Source: Psychrobacter maritimus
GTDB taxonomy: Bacteria > Pseudomonadota > Gammaproteobacteria > Pseudomonadales > Moraxellaceae
DNA length: 64,000 nucleotides
Assembly: GCF_904846345.1 (NCBI RefSeq)
Contig: NZ_CAJHAJ010000004.1
Location: 248,001-312,000 of the forward strand
Direction: 5' to 3'
Below, piece after piece: positions 8,741 through 16,735 of this stretch. Numbering within the stretch: the first letter of the stretch is position 1; the number at the start of each line of letters is the position of its first letter. Made by a program: the position numbers and the translations under genes. The notes under the pieces were generated by a model. It did not search any database. It saw only the letters and a list, made by a program, of their open reading frames with translations, and had not been told where the DNA came from.

Positions 8741-9316
8741 TTAGCTGTCTAACTTCAAATCATAAGTATGAGTCAGCCAATAATCTAATGCCATCTGATA
8801 GCCTAAATGCCCTAAGCCGCAGATAACGCCGACCGCTATATCACTAAAATAAGAATGCTGCCGGAACGATTCACGGGCGTGAACATTGGACAAATGCACT
8901 TCTATAAAGGGTTTTTGTGTCGCCGATAATGCATCCCGTATCGCAACCGAAGTATGAGTAAAGGCAGCAGGATTGATAATAATCGCATCTACTTGCGCTG
9001 CTGACTCTGCTAACAGACCATAATGTTGAATCTCATCGACAAGCTTGCCTTCATGGTTTGATTGAATGCAAATCAGCTCAATGCCATATTTGGCTGCACG
9101 TGCGACCAAATTTTTTTCAATATCAGCAAGGGTTGTATGACCGTAAATTTCAGGTTCACGTTTACCCAATAAATTTAAATTAACGCCATTGATAAGTAAC
9201 AGCTTATGCGTTTTAGCGTTTGCACTTATATTGTTTGAACTTATGTCATTTGAACTTATAAGAGTTTCTTGATTAGAGGTTTTGTCGGTTACTGTTGACT
9301 GAGAAGGTGTGGTCAT
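8741..9316 (-). CDS. aroQ: 3-dehydroquinate dehydratase, type II
   Basis: Third step of the shikimate pathway: removal of water from 3-dehydroquinate. Type II signatures are [17 protein letters not shown] with the catalytic Tyr, the QSNHEG loop, [19 protein letters not shown], the catalytic His in [11 protein letters not shown] and the closing [11 protein letters not shown]. The enzyme core is ~150 residues as usual, but a Ser/Thr/Asn-rich extension of about 38 residues precedes it. No better-supported internal ATG was found, so the extension may be real. The gene sits alone with a ~550 bp non-coding stretch upstream shared with the cold-shock gene. Confidence 0.93.
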   Translation of the reverse strand: MTTPSQSTVTDKTSNQETLISSNDISSNNISANAKTHKLLLINGVNLNLLGKREPEIYGHTTLADIEKNLVARAAKYGIELICIQSNHEGKLVDEIQHYGLLAESAAQVDAIIINPAAFTHTSVAIRDALSATQKPFIEVHLSNVHARESFRQHSYFSDIAVGVICGLGHLGYQMALDYWLTHTYDLKLDS

Positions 9317-9424
9317 AATAGTCTCTATCTTTATAAAGTGGTATTTTATTTATAAGTATTGTTATCGTTATCGCTATGGGTCAATAGTAGGGCCGTATAA
9401 GATAACTTTGCTGTAAGGTTTTAA

Positions 9425-9475
9425 GAGTAAAGTTATCCGAAGAGTAAAACTAGCCGAATAGTAAGACTAGTCGAA
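9425..9475. repeat. Three tandem 17-bp repeats
   Basis: Units at 9425-9441, 9442-9458 and 9459-9475 follow the pattern KAGTAARRYTAKYCGAA with a few substitutions each. They lie between divergent aroQ and the cold-shock gene, upstream of the likely cold-shock promoter, where they could be repeated protein-binding sites or slippage products. Confidence 0.75.
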
Positions 9476-9594
9476 TAGATAAGCGCTTATCCTTTTATCA
9501 TAACAGCTTGGCAGCCATGTAATAAAAAATAACATGAAAAATTATCCTAGGGGCTAAAAATCGTGTTAAAAGTCTTTATGTTGCTAAAAACCCG

Positions 9595-9871
9595 TGCTAT
9601 GATATTTTTTACGCAACAAATATTACCTATTTGTTGCTAATGTCAGTTAGGTTAATTATTAAAGTGCATAAAGCAATTTTGATATGAACCTATACCGACC
9701 ATAGTAATTTTACTATAGGCTGCATCATAAAGAGGGTAATAACACGCTTTATGTGCAGATGATGGTATGTAGAGTAGTACTCTTACATTTTGATTTCATA
9801 ATCTTAAACCCCGTTTATATGCAATCTCGCAAAGGAATTTGGGGTTAAGTGACTTTTTAGGAAGTAATATT
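9595..9871 (+). promoter_or_regulatory. Extended -10 promoter and long structured 5' leader of the cold-shock gene
   Basis: TGCTATGAT at 9595-9603 is an extended -10 element. Transcription from about 9610 would give a ~260-nt leader. The leader can form four hairpins: a perfect 10-bp stem at its 5' end (GCAACAAATA 9613-9622 with TATTTGTTGC 9628-9637), CATAGTAA/TTACTATAG near 9698-9716, AGAGTA/TACTCT at 9771-9783, and CTTAAACCCC 9803-9812 with GGGGTTAAG 9841-9849. The ribosome site AGGAAG (9859-9864) lies ten bases after the last stem. Long folded leaders are characteristic of cspA-type mRNAs. Role in temperature sensing is inferred. Confidence 0.65.
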
Positions 9872-10087
9872 ATGTCAGCTCGTGAGCAAGGTATCGTTAA
9901 GTGGTTTAATGACTCAAAAGGCTTTGGTTTCATTCAACGTGATAGCGGCGAAGATATTTTTGTCCATTTCCGCGCAATCCAAGGTGATGGTTATCGCTCT
10001 CTAAAAGATGGCGAAAAGGTTGAGTTCAGTGTGGTAGAAGGCGATAAAGGCCTGCAAGCTGAAGAAGTCAGAAAAGTAGAAGAGTAA
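9872..10087 (+). CDS. Cold-shock domain protein (CspA family)
   Basis: A 71-residue single cold-shock domain, an OB-fold that binds single-stranded RNA or DNA and melts RNA structure. RNP1 is KGFGFIQ (residues 16-22) and RNP2 is DIFVHF (28-33); the N-terminal GIVKWFND is also typical. The frame extends upstream to a TTG at 9839, but ATG 9872 has AGGAAG seven bases before it and gives the standard family length, so it was chosen. It is followed by a long-stem terminator, then a DEAD-box helicase on the same strand. CspA-type proteins and DEAD helicases commonly act together in cold adaptation. Confidence 0.96.
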   Translation: MSAREQGIVKWFNDSKGFGFIQRDSGEDIFVHFRAIQGDGYRSLKDGEKVEFSVVEGDKGLQAEEVRKVEE

Positions 10088-10151
10088 TCGCTACAGTCAT
10101 TAGCGCCGTTCAGCTATAATGTCTGACCAAACTACTGATATACTACTGAGT

Positions 10152-10228
10152 CAAGCCCGTCTTGTCTTACCTATGTTGAGTTGAACGCAGCATATTTGGT
10201 AAGTTTAGGCGTTGGGCTTGGCTTTTTT
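10152..10228 (+). terminator. Terminator of the cold-shock gene
   Basis: CAAGCCC (10152-10158) pairs with GGGCTTG (10214-10220), with an inner CTTACC/GGTAAG pair (10166-10171 and 10198-10203), followed by a T-run at 10223-10228. The loop is long for a simple terminator, so an additional RNA role is possible. Confidence 0.6.
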
Positions 10229-10422
10229 ATGCTTATGAGTTTTATAGATTGCCTGATTAGAGATTACGGACTGGGCTTTTTTAAGTAGTAGCTTCTAATC
10301 ACAATGTTTCCTATTCACAACAGACAGTCGTATTATAAAACCAACGCTTATCATGAGCTTTTCTTCATTTAAGCTTTTATTTATTAATAATAGACAAGCG
10401 ATTCACACACAAGGATATTTTT

Positions 10423-11577
10423 TTGAGTACTTTTAAGACGTTTACGGATTTGCCGTTATCAAACCCTACCTTACGTGCCGTAAGTGATTTAGGTTTTACT
10501 GAATTGACGCCCATTCAAGCACAGATATTACCGCATACATTGGCAAATCAAGACGCCATCGGACAGGCGCAAACGGGTACTGGCAAGACGGCAACGTTTT
10601 TACTGACCATTATGGAGGCGTTACTGAAACGTCCTTTTGCTGCCGATGAAGAACGTTATTTAGGTGAGCCACGTGCCGTTGTTATGGCGCCAACCCGTGA
10701 GCTTGCCCAGCAGATATTTGACGACTGTATTGCTTTGACCAAATATACCTCGCTACACAGCGTGTGTATCATGGGTGGCACCAATTATGAAACCCAGCAG
10801 CATGAGCTTGAGCGCCAATATGTGGATATCTTAATTGCCACTCCAGGTCGTTTGATTGACCTAATGCACAAAGGCATGGTCTATCTAGATCGCGTCGAAG
10901 TGTTGGTGTTAGATGAAGCCGATCGTATGCTCGATATGGGTTTTATCCCAGATATCAAGCGCTTGGTTGGTCGTATGCCGCCAAATACTGATCGTCAAAG
11001 CTTGTTATTTTCTGCCACCTTTAACCAAGATGTGATGAATCTCGCTTACCGCTGGTTGCATGAGCCAGAGTTTGTAGAGATTGAGCCTGAGCATAAGACC
11101 AGTGAATTGGTCGATCAGCATTTTTACTTATTAACCGAAGATCAAAAACTAGCAGCGGTCGAACGTATCATCACTGATAGCACAGTCGAGAAGGTGATTA
11201 TTTTTGCCAACCGTAAAGATCAGGTTAAGCGCTTGTATCATAAGCTGCGTCAGGGACATAGAATCGTCATGTTATCAGGCGATGTGATTCAGCAAAAGCG
11301 CGAAAAATATCTGCAACGCTTTAAAGATGGTCATGCTTCTGTGTTGGTCGCAACCGATGTGGCAGGACGCGGTATTCATGTTGATGATGTCAGCCATGTG
11401 ATTAATTATACCTTGCCAGATCAGCCGGATGATTACGTACACCGTATCGGACGTACTGGACGCGCGGGACAAACCGGTATCAGTATTAGCTTCGTCAGTG
11501 AAGATGATGCCTTTAATATCCCAGCATTAGAGAAGCATTTAGATACCAAGTTTAGCCTTGAGCAGTGGCAGGAATAA
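10423..11577 (+). CDS. rhlB: DEAD-box ATP-dependent RNA helicase, RhlB-like
   Basis: ATP-driven RNA unwinding enzyme of 384 residues. Motifs in order: Q motif GFTELTPIQAQ, Walker A AQTGTGKT, PTRELAQQ, TPGRLID, DEAD (~165), SAT (~198), then the second RecA lobe with VATDVAGRGIHVDDVSHVINY and HRIGRTGRAG. The C-terminal tail is very short, unlike long-tailed RhlE or DeaD; the opening resembles RhlB, the degradosome helicase. Translation starts at TTG 10423 with AAGGATA just upstream; no nearby ATG fits. Subfamily assignment is the least certain part. The gene follows the cold-shock gene and ends at a strong hairpin terminator. Confidence 0.88.
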   Translation: MSTFKTFTDLPLSNPTLRAVSDLGFTELTPIQAQILPHTLANQDAIGQAQTGTGKTATFLLTIMEALLKRPFAADEERYLGEPRAVVMAPTRELAQQIFDDCIALTKYTSLHSVCIMGGTNYETQQHELERQYVDILIATPGRLIDLMHKGMVYLDRVEVLVLDEADRMLDMGFIPDIKRLVGRMPPNTDRQSLLFSATFNQDVMNLAYRWLHEPEFVEIEPEHKTSELVDQHFYLLTEDQKLAAVERIITDSTVEKVIIFANRKDQVKRLYHKLRQGHRIVMLSGDVIQQKREKYLQRFKDGHASVLVATDVAGRGIHVDDVSHVINYTLPDQPDDYVHRIGRTGRAGQTGISISFVSEDDAFNIPALEKHLDTKFSLEQWQE

Positions 11578-11642
11578 TAGTACAACCAATCTTGCTTTGA
11601 TAATTATTATTGAGCAAACAGTTTTACTAACCTTGCTGCATA

Positions 11643-11681
11643 AAAAAGCCCTTAACGTCATGGTGATGTTAAGGGCTTTTC
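11643..11681. terminator. Bidirectional terminator between helicase and TauE/SafE-like gene
   Basis: AAAAGCCCTTAACGTCA pairs with TGATGTTAAGGGCTTTT through a long near-perfect stem with A/T tails on both sides, suitable for both convergent genes. Confidence 0.9.
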
Positions 11682-11709
11682 TTATAAGTCAATAATGACT
11701 TTTATGCTG

Positions 11710-12675
11710 TTATTGAGAAGATTCTATTATAGCTTCACGATGATGGCTATTCATGTCTTGCTCATCTGGCATATTGTCCATGTTGTGATTCATGCTGTTA
11801 TCTGCACTATGTTCCATATTTTGCATACTATGATCCATCGTGCTATCCGTAGCGGGTGCCATCTCGTGCTGCATGTTGCTCATATCATGATGGACAGTTG
11901 TAGTTGCCGTTACCGTAGAATCATTGCTATCAGTCATCATAGCAGAGTGGTTGCCATGACTCATTTGTGCATTTCCATGCCCCGCGCCGCCGTGTCCACC
12001 ATGCATGCTAGCCATTATCATAGGGATAAATACCACCGCTAACCCCGATAAAACCATGATAGCGCCATTAATTTGCCTTAAACGTAGGCGTCCAATTTTC
12101 TCACGTAGCCAACCAACCGTTTCATGGGTGGCAACCAACATCGGCACTGTCCCCAAACCGAAGACAAACATCAATGCCGCACCGCCCAATGGGTTATGAG
12201 CAACGACGGCAATCAGTAGCGCACCGTAAACCAAACCACAAGGTAAGAACCCCCATAATAACCCTGCCGCTAAAGCACGCGGGAAGGTATTAAGTGGAAA
12301 TACTTTTTGGCGTAGCGGACTCAGATACTGCCAAAAACGCATGCCGACACGTTCAAGCTTGGTTAAAAATGGCGCGCCAAGCATCGTGACACCAACAAAT
12401 ACCAATACCAAGCCCAATAAGATACGAGGCGTACTATTGCCTTTCATTAATGGCTCTAAAACAGTGGTACCCACAAGTCCGGCGACCAAGCCTAAAAATG
12501 CGTAACTGCTTAAACGCCCGAAGTGGTAGGTGGCTATCAAAGCGCGGCGCTTAGCAGGGCTCACGTCTTTCATCGATAGACTAAATGCTGCTACTAGCCC
12601 GCCACACATGCCTAAGCAATGCGGTGAACCAAAAAATCCCATTAGTAATGCCGCAACAAGTAAAGCTGTGGTCAT
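11710..12675 (-). CDS. Sulfite exporter TauE/SafE-like membrane protein with His/Met-rich tail
   Basis: A 321-residue polytopic inner-membrane protein of the family placed next to cbb3 oxidase assembly genes. The first helix carries GSPHCLGMCGG, the HxxMCGG-type metal-binding signature, and a second helix has WGFLPCGLVYGALL. About six helices end near residue 228. The remaining ~95 residues are unusual: they contain repeated HGGHGG, NHSAMM, HHDMSNMQHEM, DHSMQNMEHS and NHNMDNM, a His/Met-rich stretch expected to bind copper. ccoS lies immediately upstream on the same strand, which supports a copper-handling role in oxidase maturation. AGGAGA precedes the ATG. Transport direction and substrate are inference. 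Confidence 0.88.
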   Translation of the reverse strand: MTTALLVAALLMGFFGSPHCLGMCGGLVAAFSLSMKDVSPAKRRALIATYHFGRLSSYAFLGLVAGLVGTTVLEPLMKGNSTPRILLGLVLVFVGVTMLGAPFLTKLERVGMRFWQYLSPLRQKVFPLNTFPRALAAGLLWGFLPCGLVYGALLIAVVAHNPLGGAALMFVFGLGTVPMLVATHETVGWLREKIGRLRLRQINGAIMVLSGLAVVFIPMIMASMHGGHGGAGHGNAQMSHGNHSAMMTDSNDSTVTATTTVHHDMSNMQHEMAPATDSTMDHSMQNMEHSADNSMNHNMDNMPDEQDMNSHHREAIIESSQ

Positions 12676-12845
12676 GGGGAGTCTCTCCTAAAAATAGTAA
12701 AGCGTGAGCCTATTTTTATCATTTATCTAAAAAAATGATAAAAGCAGTCACGTATAAATGAGATATGGAAGGCTATATGTTTGAATTTTATTGATAGCTA
12801 TTTGCTTTATTAAGACGATATCGGTAAAAGGTGAATCGGTAGCAC

Positions 12846-13076
12846 TCAATCGTCGGCTTTGTTGGAGTCTGCCGTGTCATCAGCTTGCGGTATATCGTCA
12901 CTAGGCGTATGAGCTTGAATCGTTTGCCGACGTTCTTGACGGTCATCCAAGATAATACGCTGTGACGCATTATCTAAGTCCTCAAACTGGTTTGATTTGA
13001 CCGCATAGCGTATTGCCCAGATGGCGACCACGAACAGCATTAAACTTAAAGGAATTAATAAAAATATACTGAGCAT
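12846..13076 (-). CDS. ccoS: cbb3-type cytochrome oxidase assembly protein CcoS
   Basis: A small single-helix membrane protein required to mature cbb3-type cytochrome c oxidase. After the hydrophobic segment LSIFLLIPLSLMLFVVAIWA it shows the family mark RYAVKSNQFEDLDNASQRIILDD, in which the FxDLD element is diagnostic. An in-frame TTG lies at 13091, but ATG 13076 with AGAGG six bases upstream is the better start, giving 76 residues. The acidic, low-complexity C-terminus is variable in the family. It precedes the TauE/SafE-like gene by ~170 bp. The ccoNOP structural genes are not in this window. Confidence 0.92.
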   Translation of the reverse strand: MLSIFLLIPLSLMLFVVAIWAIRYAVKSNQFEDLDNASQRIILDDRQERRQTIQAHTPSDDIPQADDTADSNKADD

Positions 13077-13249
13077 GGCAAACCTCTTCAATAGCAGTTT
13101 CTTATATTATACACTTATTGCAAGTGTTATAAATGTTCTATAAATACTAAAAGTGAGACAGTGGATAATGGGGCAATAATAGTCGTCTGATGATACTAAT
13201 CTAATGATGCTAATTTAATAATACTAGGTCAGAAAATGCCAGCTAAGCG

Positions 13250-14053
13250 TTATTCAGTAGGCGTTTTTACGGCATTGCCTCTAGGGGTTAAGAGTTGCTG
13301 CGAGGTCACATCCTTAGCATGCCGACAGTTTGCTTGCGGGCGTATCACATCACGTAAGTAGGCGGCGACTTCATAAACTGCCCGCCGCGAATGACTCAAG
13401 TTCTGTGCTGGTTCCATCCAATCGCGTTTGACCGGTAAAGGCGCATTGATTGGGGTACTATTGATGCCGTTTAGGGCAAACTGTCTCCTTGCCCGCGCCA
13501 TATGATAGCTATCGGTAATCAGGTACACATGATATAGAGGAATACGCTTAGCAGTAAAACGCGCATTTTCACAGGTATTCATACTGGCATTTTCGCTGAT
13601 GAGCCCATCAATACCGTGTTCAATAAGCCACTGACCAAGCCAAGGCGCCTCAGCGCCACTCAGTACAATAGGTAGTGGCAAATCATGATAGGCGGTTGCC
13701 GCCGTACGGGCGCGGTTGAGGCTATAACTGTTTAGGATGGTTTGATTGTTATTATCATTGGTCAGACCGCCGCCCAATACCACATAGGCGGTCGGTGGAG
13801 AGCTCATGGCGGCAGGCGGCATCTTTGGTAAAGGTAAATGGGCTAAGAGATAAATCACTGCTTGTGAAAATAGCGGGGTAAATAAACTGATGATAACGAG
13901 AATAACCGCCGTTGAACCCAGTAAAAAGGTGGCATTAATAATACGAAACAGCTTTATCATACGCTCAGCTGAACGTAAGTAAGAGCGCCATAAGCGCTTA
14001 GACCATGATCGTTTAGACCACATGCTCATCAAATCCAATAGAGCCGTCAGCAT
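13250..14053 (-). CDS. YdcF/SanA/ElyC family protein (DUF218)
   Basis: A 267-residue protein with an N-terminal membrane helix (INATFLLGSTAVILVIISLF) and a DUF218 domain: YVVLGGG, IVLSGAEAP, ISENASMNTCENA and the ITDSYHMARA motif. Relatives ElyC and SanA affect envelope integrity and peptidoglycan or undecaprenyl-lipid metabolism; the enzymatic activity is unsettled. It overlaps the end of murB, a cell-wall gene, which fits an envelope role and suggests translational coupling. ATG 14053 gives a 41-bp overlap; ATG 14029 (MSMWSKRSW) gives a 17-bp overlap and is equally plausible. Confidence 0.85.
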   Translation of the reverse strand: MLTALLDLMSMWSKRSWSKRLWRSYLRSAERMIKLFRIINATFLLGSTAVILVIISLFTPLFSQAVIYLLAHLPLPKMPPAAMSSPPTAYVVLGGGLTNDNNNQTILNSYSLNRARTAATAYHDLPLPIVLSGAEAPWLGQWLIEHGIDGLISENASMNTCENARFTAKRIPLYHVYLITDSYHMARARRQFALNGINSTPINAPLPVKRDWMEPAQNLSHSRRAVYEVAAYLRDVIRPQANCRHAKDVTSQQLLTPRGNAVKTPTE

Positions 14054-15161
14054 TTACCCAAACTGGCTCGCGTGATAATTCAATCGCAAATATCTCAGAG
14101 ACAATATTGGCAATATGATTTTGAGCCTTTGCCACATCTGCTTGCGTCGCTTGATAAGGGCTGTGATTGGTCAACACCAAGGCTTGCTGCTGATGGGTCA
14201 TAATCGGCGCTAAACCGCCACCTTTTAAACCAGATTGTTCAATCAACCAGCCAGCCGCAACCTTAACCATGGCATCCGGCATTGGATAGCCAACGATGGT
14301 AGGGTGAGCGGATTGTAGCGCTATAAATTGCGCTTGAGGAATAATAGGATTCTGAAAAAAACTGCCGCAATTAGGGAGCTGTTTAGGATCGGGCAGTTTT
14401 TGTTGGCGAATATCTATAATCGCCTGCATGACATCAGCAGGTACGGGCTGCACGCGCCCTTGCTGCTCTGCATAGCGCTGCGCGACCGTCTGCACATCGC
14501 CATAGCTAGCAAGGATTGTATTGGCATCGGTATGTAAGCGAAAACCCACGCGAGTGATAAGCCAAGTATTAGGCGCACGCTTAAAGAGGCTGTCACGGTA
14601 GCCAAACTGGCAGTCTGCTGCTGTGAGATGATGCCAAGTTTGGGTTGGCAGATGATAAGCACGCACGTACTCTAAGCAATCTTCTAATTGCACACCGTAA
14701 GCACCGATGTTTTGTACAGGCGCCGCTCCCGTCAGACCCGGTATCAATGCCAAGTTTTCAAGTCCATACCAACCTTGAGCCACGGTATACATCACCAAGT
14801 CATGCCAGTTTTCACCGGCCATCACTTCGATATCGACATGACTGTCTGTTTGCGCCGTCATAGTGATACCGTGCATTTGGGGACGTAAGACAATCGCATC
14901 TAGATGCGCTGGCAATAAAACATTGCTACCGCCAGAAAGTACGAATAAGGGCTTAGTAAGCTCTGCATCTTTTCCGTAATTTGCCATAAAGGCATCAAGT
15001 TGCGCCTCATCGGTGAGCGTCACGACCACATCCGCCACACATGCCAATGCCATGGTATTGCTATGGGACAAATCGACCGACTTAGCCTGTGGTACATTTA
15101 CCGCAAGATTAGTCGATGTCGTAGGTTGAGCATTCGAATCATGGCGTAAAGCTGAGGTCAT
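14013..15161 (-). CDS. murB: UDP-N-acetylenolpyruvoylglucosamine reductase
   Basis: MurB reduces UDP-GlcNAc enolpyruvate to UDP-MurNAc, a committed peptidoglycan precursor step in the cytosol. The FAD-binding part shows FVLSGGSNVLLP and LENLALIPGLTGAAPVQNIGAYG; the substrate domain shows CQFGYRDSLFK and NCGSFFQNP with the catalytic serine. It is a type I MurB with the C-terminal half complete. The frame extends to an ATG at 15188, but ATG 15161 with AGG seven bases upstream is preferred. A ~35-residue extension precedes the usual core. It overlaps the YdcF-like gene. Confidence 0.95.
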   Translation of the reverse strand: MTSALRHDSNAQPTTSTNLAVNVPQAKSVDLSHSNTMALACVADVVVTLTDEAQLDAFMANYGKDAELTKPLFVLSGGSNVLLPAHLDAIVLRPQMHGITMTAQTDSHVDIEVMAGENWHDLVMYTVAQGWYGLENLALIPGLTGAAPVQNIGAYGVQLEDCLEYVRAYHLPTQTWHHLTAADCQFGYRDSLFKRAPNTWLITRVGFRLHTDANTILASYGDVQTVAQRYAEQQGRVQPVPADVMQAIIDIRQQKLPDPKQLPNCGSFFQNPIIPQAQFIALQSAHPTIVGYPMPDAMVKVAAGWLIEQSGLKGGGLAPIMTHQQQALVLTNHSPYQATQADVAKAQNHIANIVSEIFAIELSREPVWVNADGSIGFDEHVV

Positions 15162-15255
15162 AACATAGCCTATCTGGCAAATAAACAAGAAATCATGCGG
15201 AGTTTATTATAAAGGATGCACGGCATAAAAGTAGCAGAAATATGGCGCTTTATTG

Positions 15256-15753
15256 CTAAGCAGTTTTCCAACTTTCAATCCACGCTTGGGCACTTGATTC
15301 GATACGTTCGATGACTTCTTCAAAAGCGTCGCCATCACCTTGATAAGGGTCTGGTACATCGTCGCCGCCGTAGGTTGGATCTTCTTCACTAAATAGCGCC
15401 AGTTTGGCAAGTTTGCCATCTGTGTCGCTGATGCTATCTTTAATGGCTTGCAGGTCGGCTAAGTTTTGCGCATCCATTGCCAAAATCAAATCAAATTTGC
15501 GAAAGTCGTCAGCGCTTACTTGACGCGCGACCAGCTTATTAATGTTATAACCATGAGCTTTAGCATGGCGCTGTGCCCGTACATCAGGCGCATGACCAAT
15601 ATGCCAGTCGCCAGTCCCTGCCGAATCCACTTTCATCGCCAGCCCTGCAATGGCTGCTTGCTGACGAAAAATCTCTTCGGCGGTCGGTGAACGGCAAATG
15701 TTTCCCAAACAAACCAATAGAACAGAGGAGGGAGTAGACGCTTTAATTGGCAT
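15256..15753 (-). CDS. Low-molecular-weight protein-tyrosine phosphatase
   Basis: A 165-residue cytosolic phosphatase. The P-loop C15-LGNIC-R21-S is the CX5R(S/T) active site near the N-terminus, and the general acid lies in VPDPYQGD. Bacterial relatives either dephosphorylate tyrosine kinases that control polysaccharide export (Wzb/Etp) or act more generally; no kinase or capsule gene is nearby, so the eukaryote-like general type is more likely. The frame extends 16 codons upstream, but ATG 15753 follows AGG at good spacing and gives the family length. It lies upstream of murB on the same strand. Confidence 0.92.
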   Translation of the reverse strand: MPIKASTPSSVLLVCLGNICRSPTAEEIFRQQAAIAGLAMKVDSAGTGDWHIGHAPDVRAQRHAKAHGYNINKLVARQVSADDFRKFDLILAMDAQNLADLQAIKDSISDTDGKLAKLALFSEEDPTYGGDDVPDPYQGDGDAFEEVIERIESSAQAWIESWKTA

Positions 15754-15967
15754 ATAATGACCTTTTATCACAACAAAAAAACATGCTATCAAGACCAGCA
15801 TGGTTAATGCGGTTTATTAGCATGTTATCGAGTAAATTAATTGGCTATCAGCGTAACGGTTAATACGTTGAATGGCAAGGGTAGAGGTAAAACAATAGGG
15901 TCACATTAGGCTATGAATAATAGCAAGCTGCCGACCCCAATAGCCTATATAAATGTTAAGAATCGAT

Positions 15968-16408
15968 TTAGTCTTGATTGTGTTTGAAGCGTTGTAAATC
16001 ACGCCGCTCTTTTTTATTGGGTTTATTATCTGGACGGGCAAGATTGGCAAGTTTGCGCTGCTCGGCATAAAAAGCGCGGCGCTCCTCGCTTTCCTCAGTT
16101 TCAGAATATAACGCTTGGGCAGCAATCGCATTACCACGTTGTGCGCTTAGTGCTTCAACCAACACAGTTTTCTCAGTCATGGCGGTTGCTGAGCCTTGGC
16201 GAATACTGAGCTCATCCCCGACGGCAATCTCTTTGCTGGTTTTGACGCGGCTCCCTGCATAGTGGACGCGTCCGCTTTCGATGGCTTCTTTGGCAAGGGT
16301 GCGGGTGCGATAGAATCTAGCGGCCCATAACCATTTATCAAGACGCATGCGCACGGCATCTGGTTGGCTATGTGCGGGCTGATTATGGTTCTTATTGTGT
16401 TTACTCAT
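15968..16408 (-). CDS. hslR: Ribosome-associated heat-shock protein Hsp15 (S4 domain)
   Basis: A 146-residue RNA-binding protein. The S4 domain covers MRLDKWLWAARFYRTRTLAKEAIESGRVHYAG ... GDELSI (key parts MRLDKWLWAARF, RTLAKEAI and GRV). Hsp15 recognises stalled 50S subunits that carry nascent peptidyl-tRNA. The C-terminus is rich in Arg/Lys/Glu as in the family. ATG 16408 follows GAGG; a TTG one codon upstream is less likely. It is an isolated minus-strand gene. Confidence 0.9.
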   Translation of the reverse strand: MSKHNKNHNQPAHSQPDAVRMRLDKWLWAARFYRTRTLAKEAIESGRVHYAGSRVKTSKEIAVGDELSIRQGSATAMTEKTVLVEALSAQRGNAIAAQALYSETEESEERRAFYAEQRKLANLARPDNKPNKKERRDLQRFKHNQD

Positions 16409-16529
16409 CAAAACCTCATAGATATCAATAACGTAAGATAATAATGGTGCTGTTTTTACTGATTAAAAGAGCGTTAAGCGATTAAAGTATTTCAAAATAG
16501 GTTTTTATGGTGAATAAGGACAACTGAAA

Positions 16530-16706
16530 TTAGCCATTGTTCTGATTGGTAGCTTTAGCAGCCATTGCTACAGCACTGTTAGTATTTAACTGCTCTAAAC
16601 CGTTTATCACACCATTCATGTTTTTGACGTTTTTATTTTGGCTCAATTTAAACTGAGCTTGTATCGAATCGATAGACAGTCTAAAGCTAATAATACCGCG
16701 ACACAT
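16530..16706 (-). pseudogene. Remnant of a PaiB-type FMN-binding protein (C-terminal end only)
   Basis: A 58-codon frame encodes ISFRLSIDSIQAQFKLSQN followed by KNVKNMNGVINGLEQLNTNSAVAMA in outline. This closely resembles the C-terminal end of PaiB-family FMN-binding negative regulators, where IQAxxKLSQNxN, a GVI-x-LE element and an Ala/Met-rich close are conserved. The upstream ~140 residues of such a protein are absent; the space is occupied by the Excalibur gene. It is therefore best read as a decayed 3' fragment left by a deletion or rearrangement. Translation of this fragment cannot be excluded. Confidence 0.6.
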
Positions 16707-16735
16707 GATGTTCTCAATTTATGCTTGATATAAAA

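Noticed and set aside
11695..12042. 115-codon frame rich in His, Met and Ile on the plus strand
   Set aside because: It is the reverse complement of the His/Met-rich tail of the TauE/SafE-like gene and mirrors its repeats.
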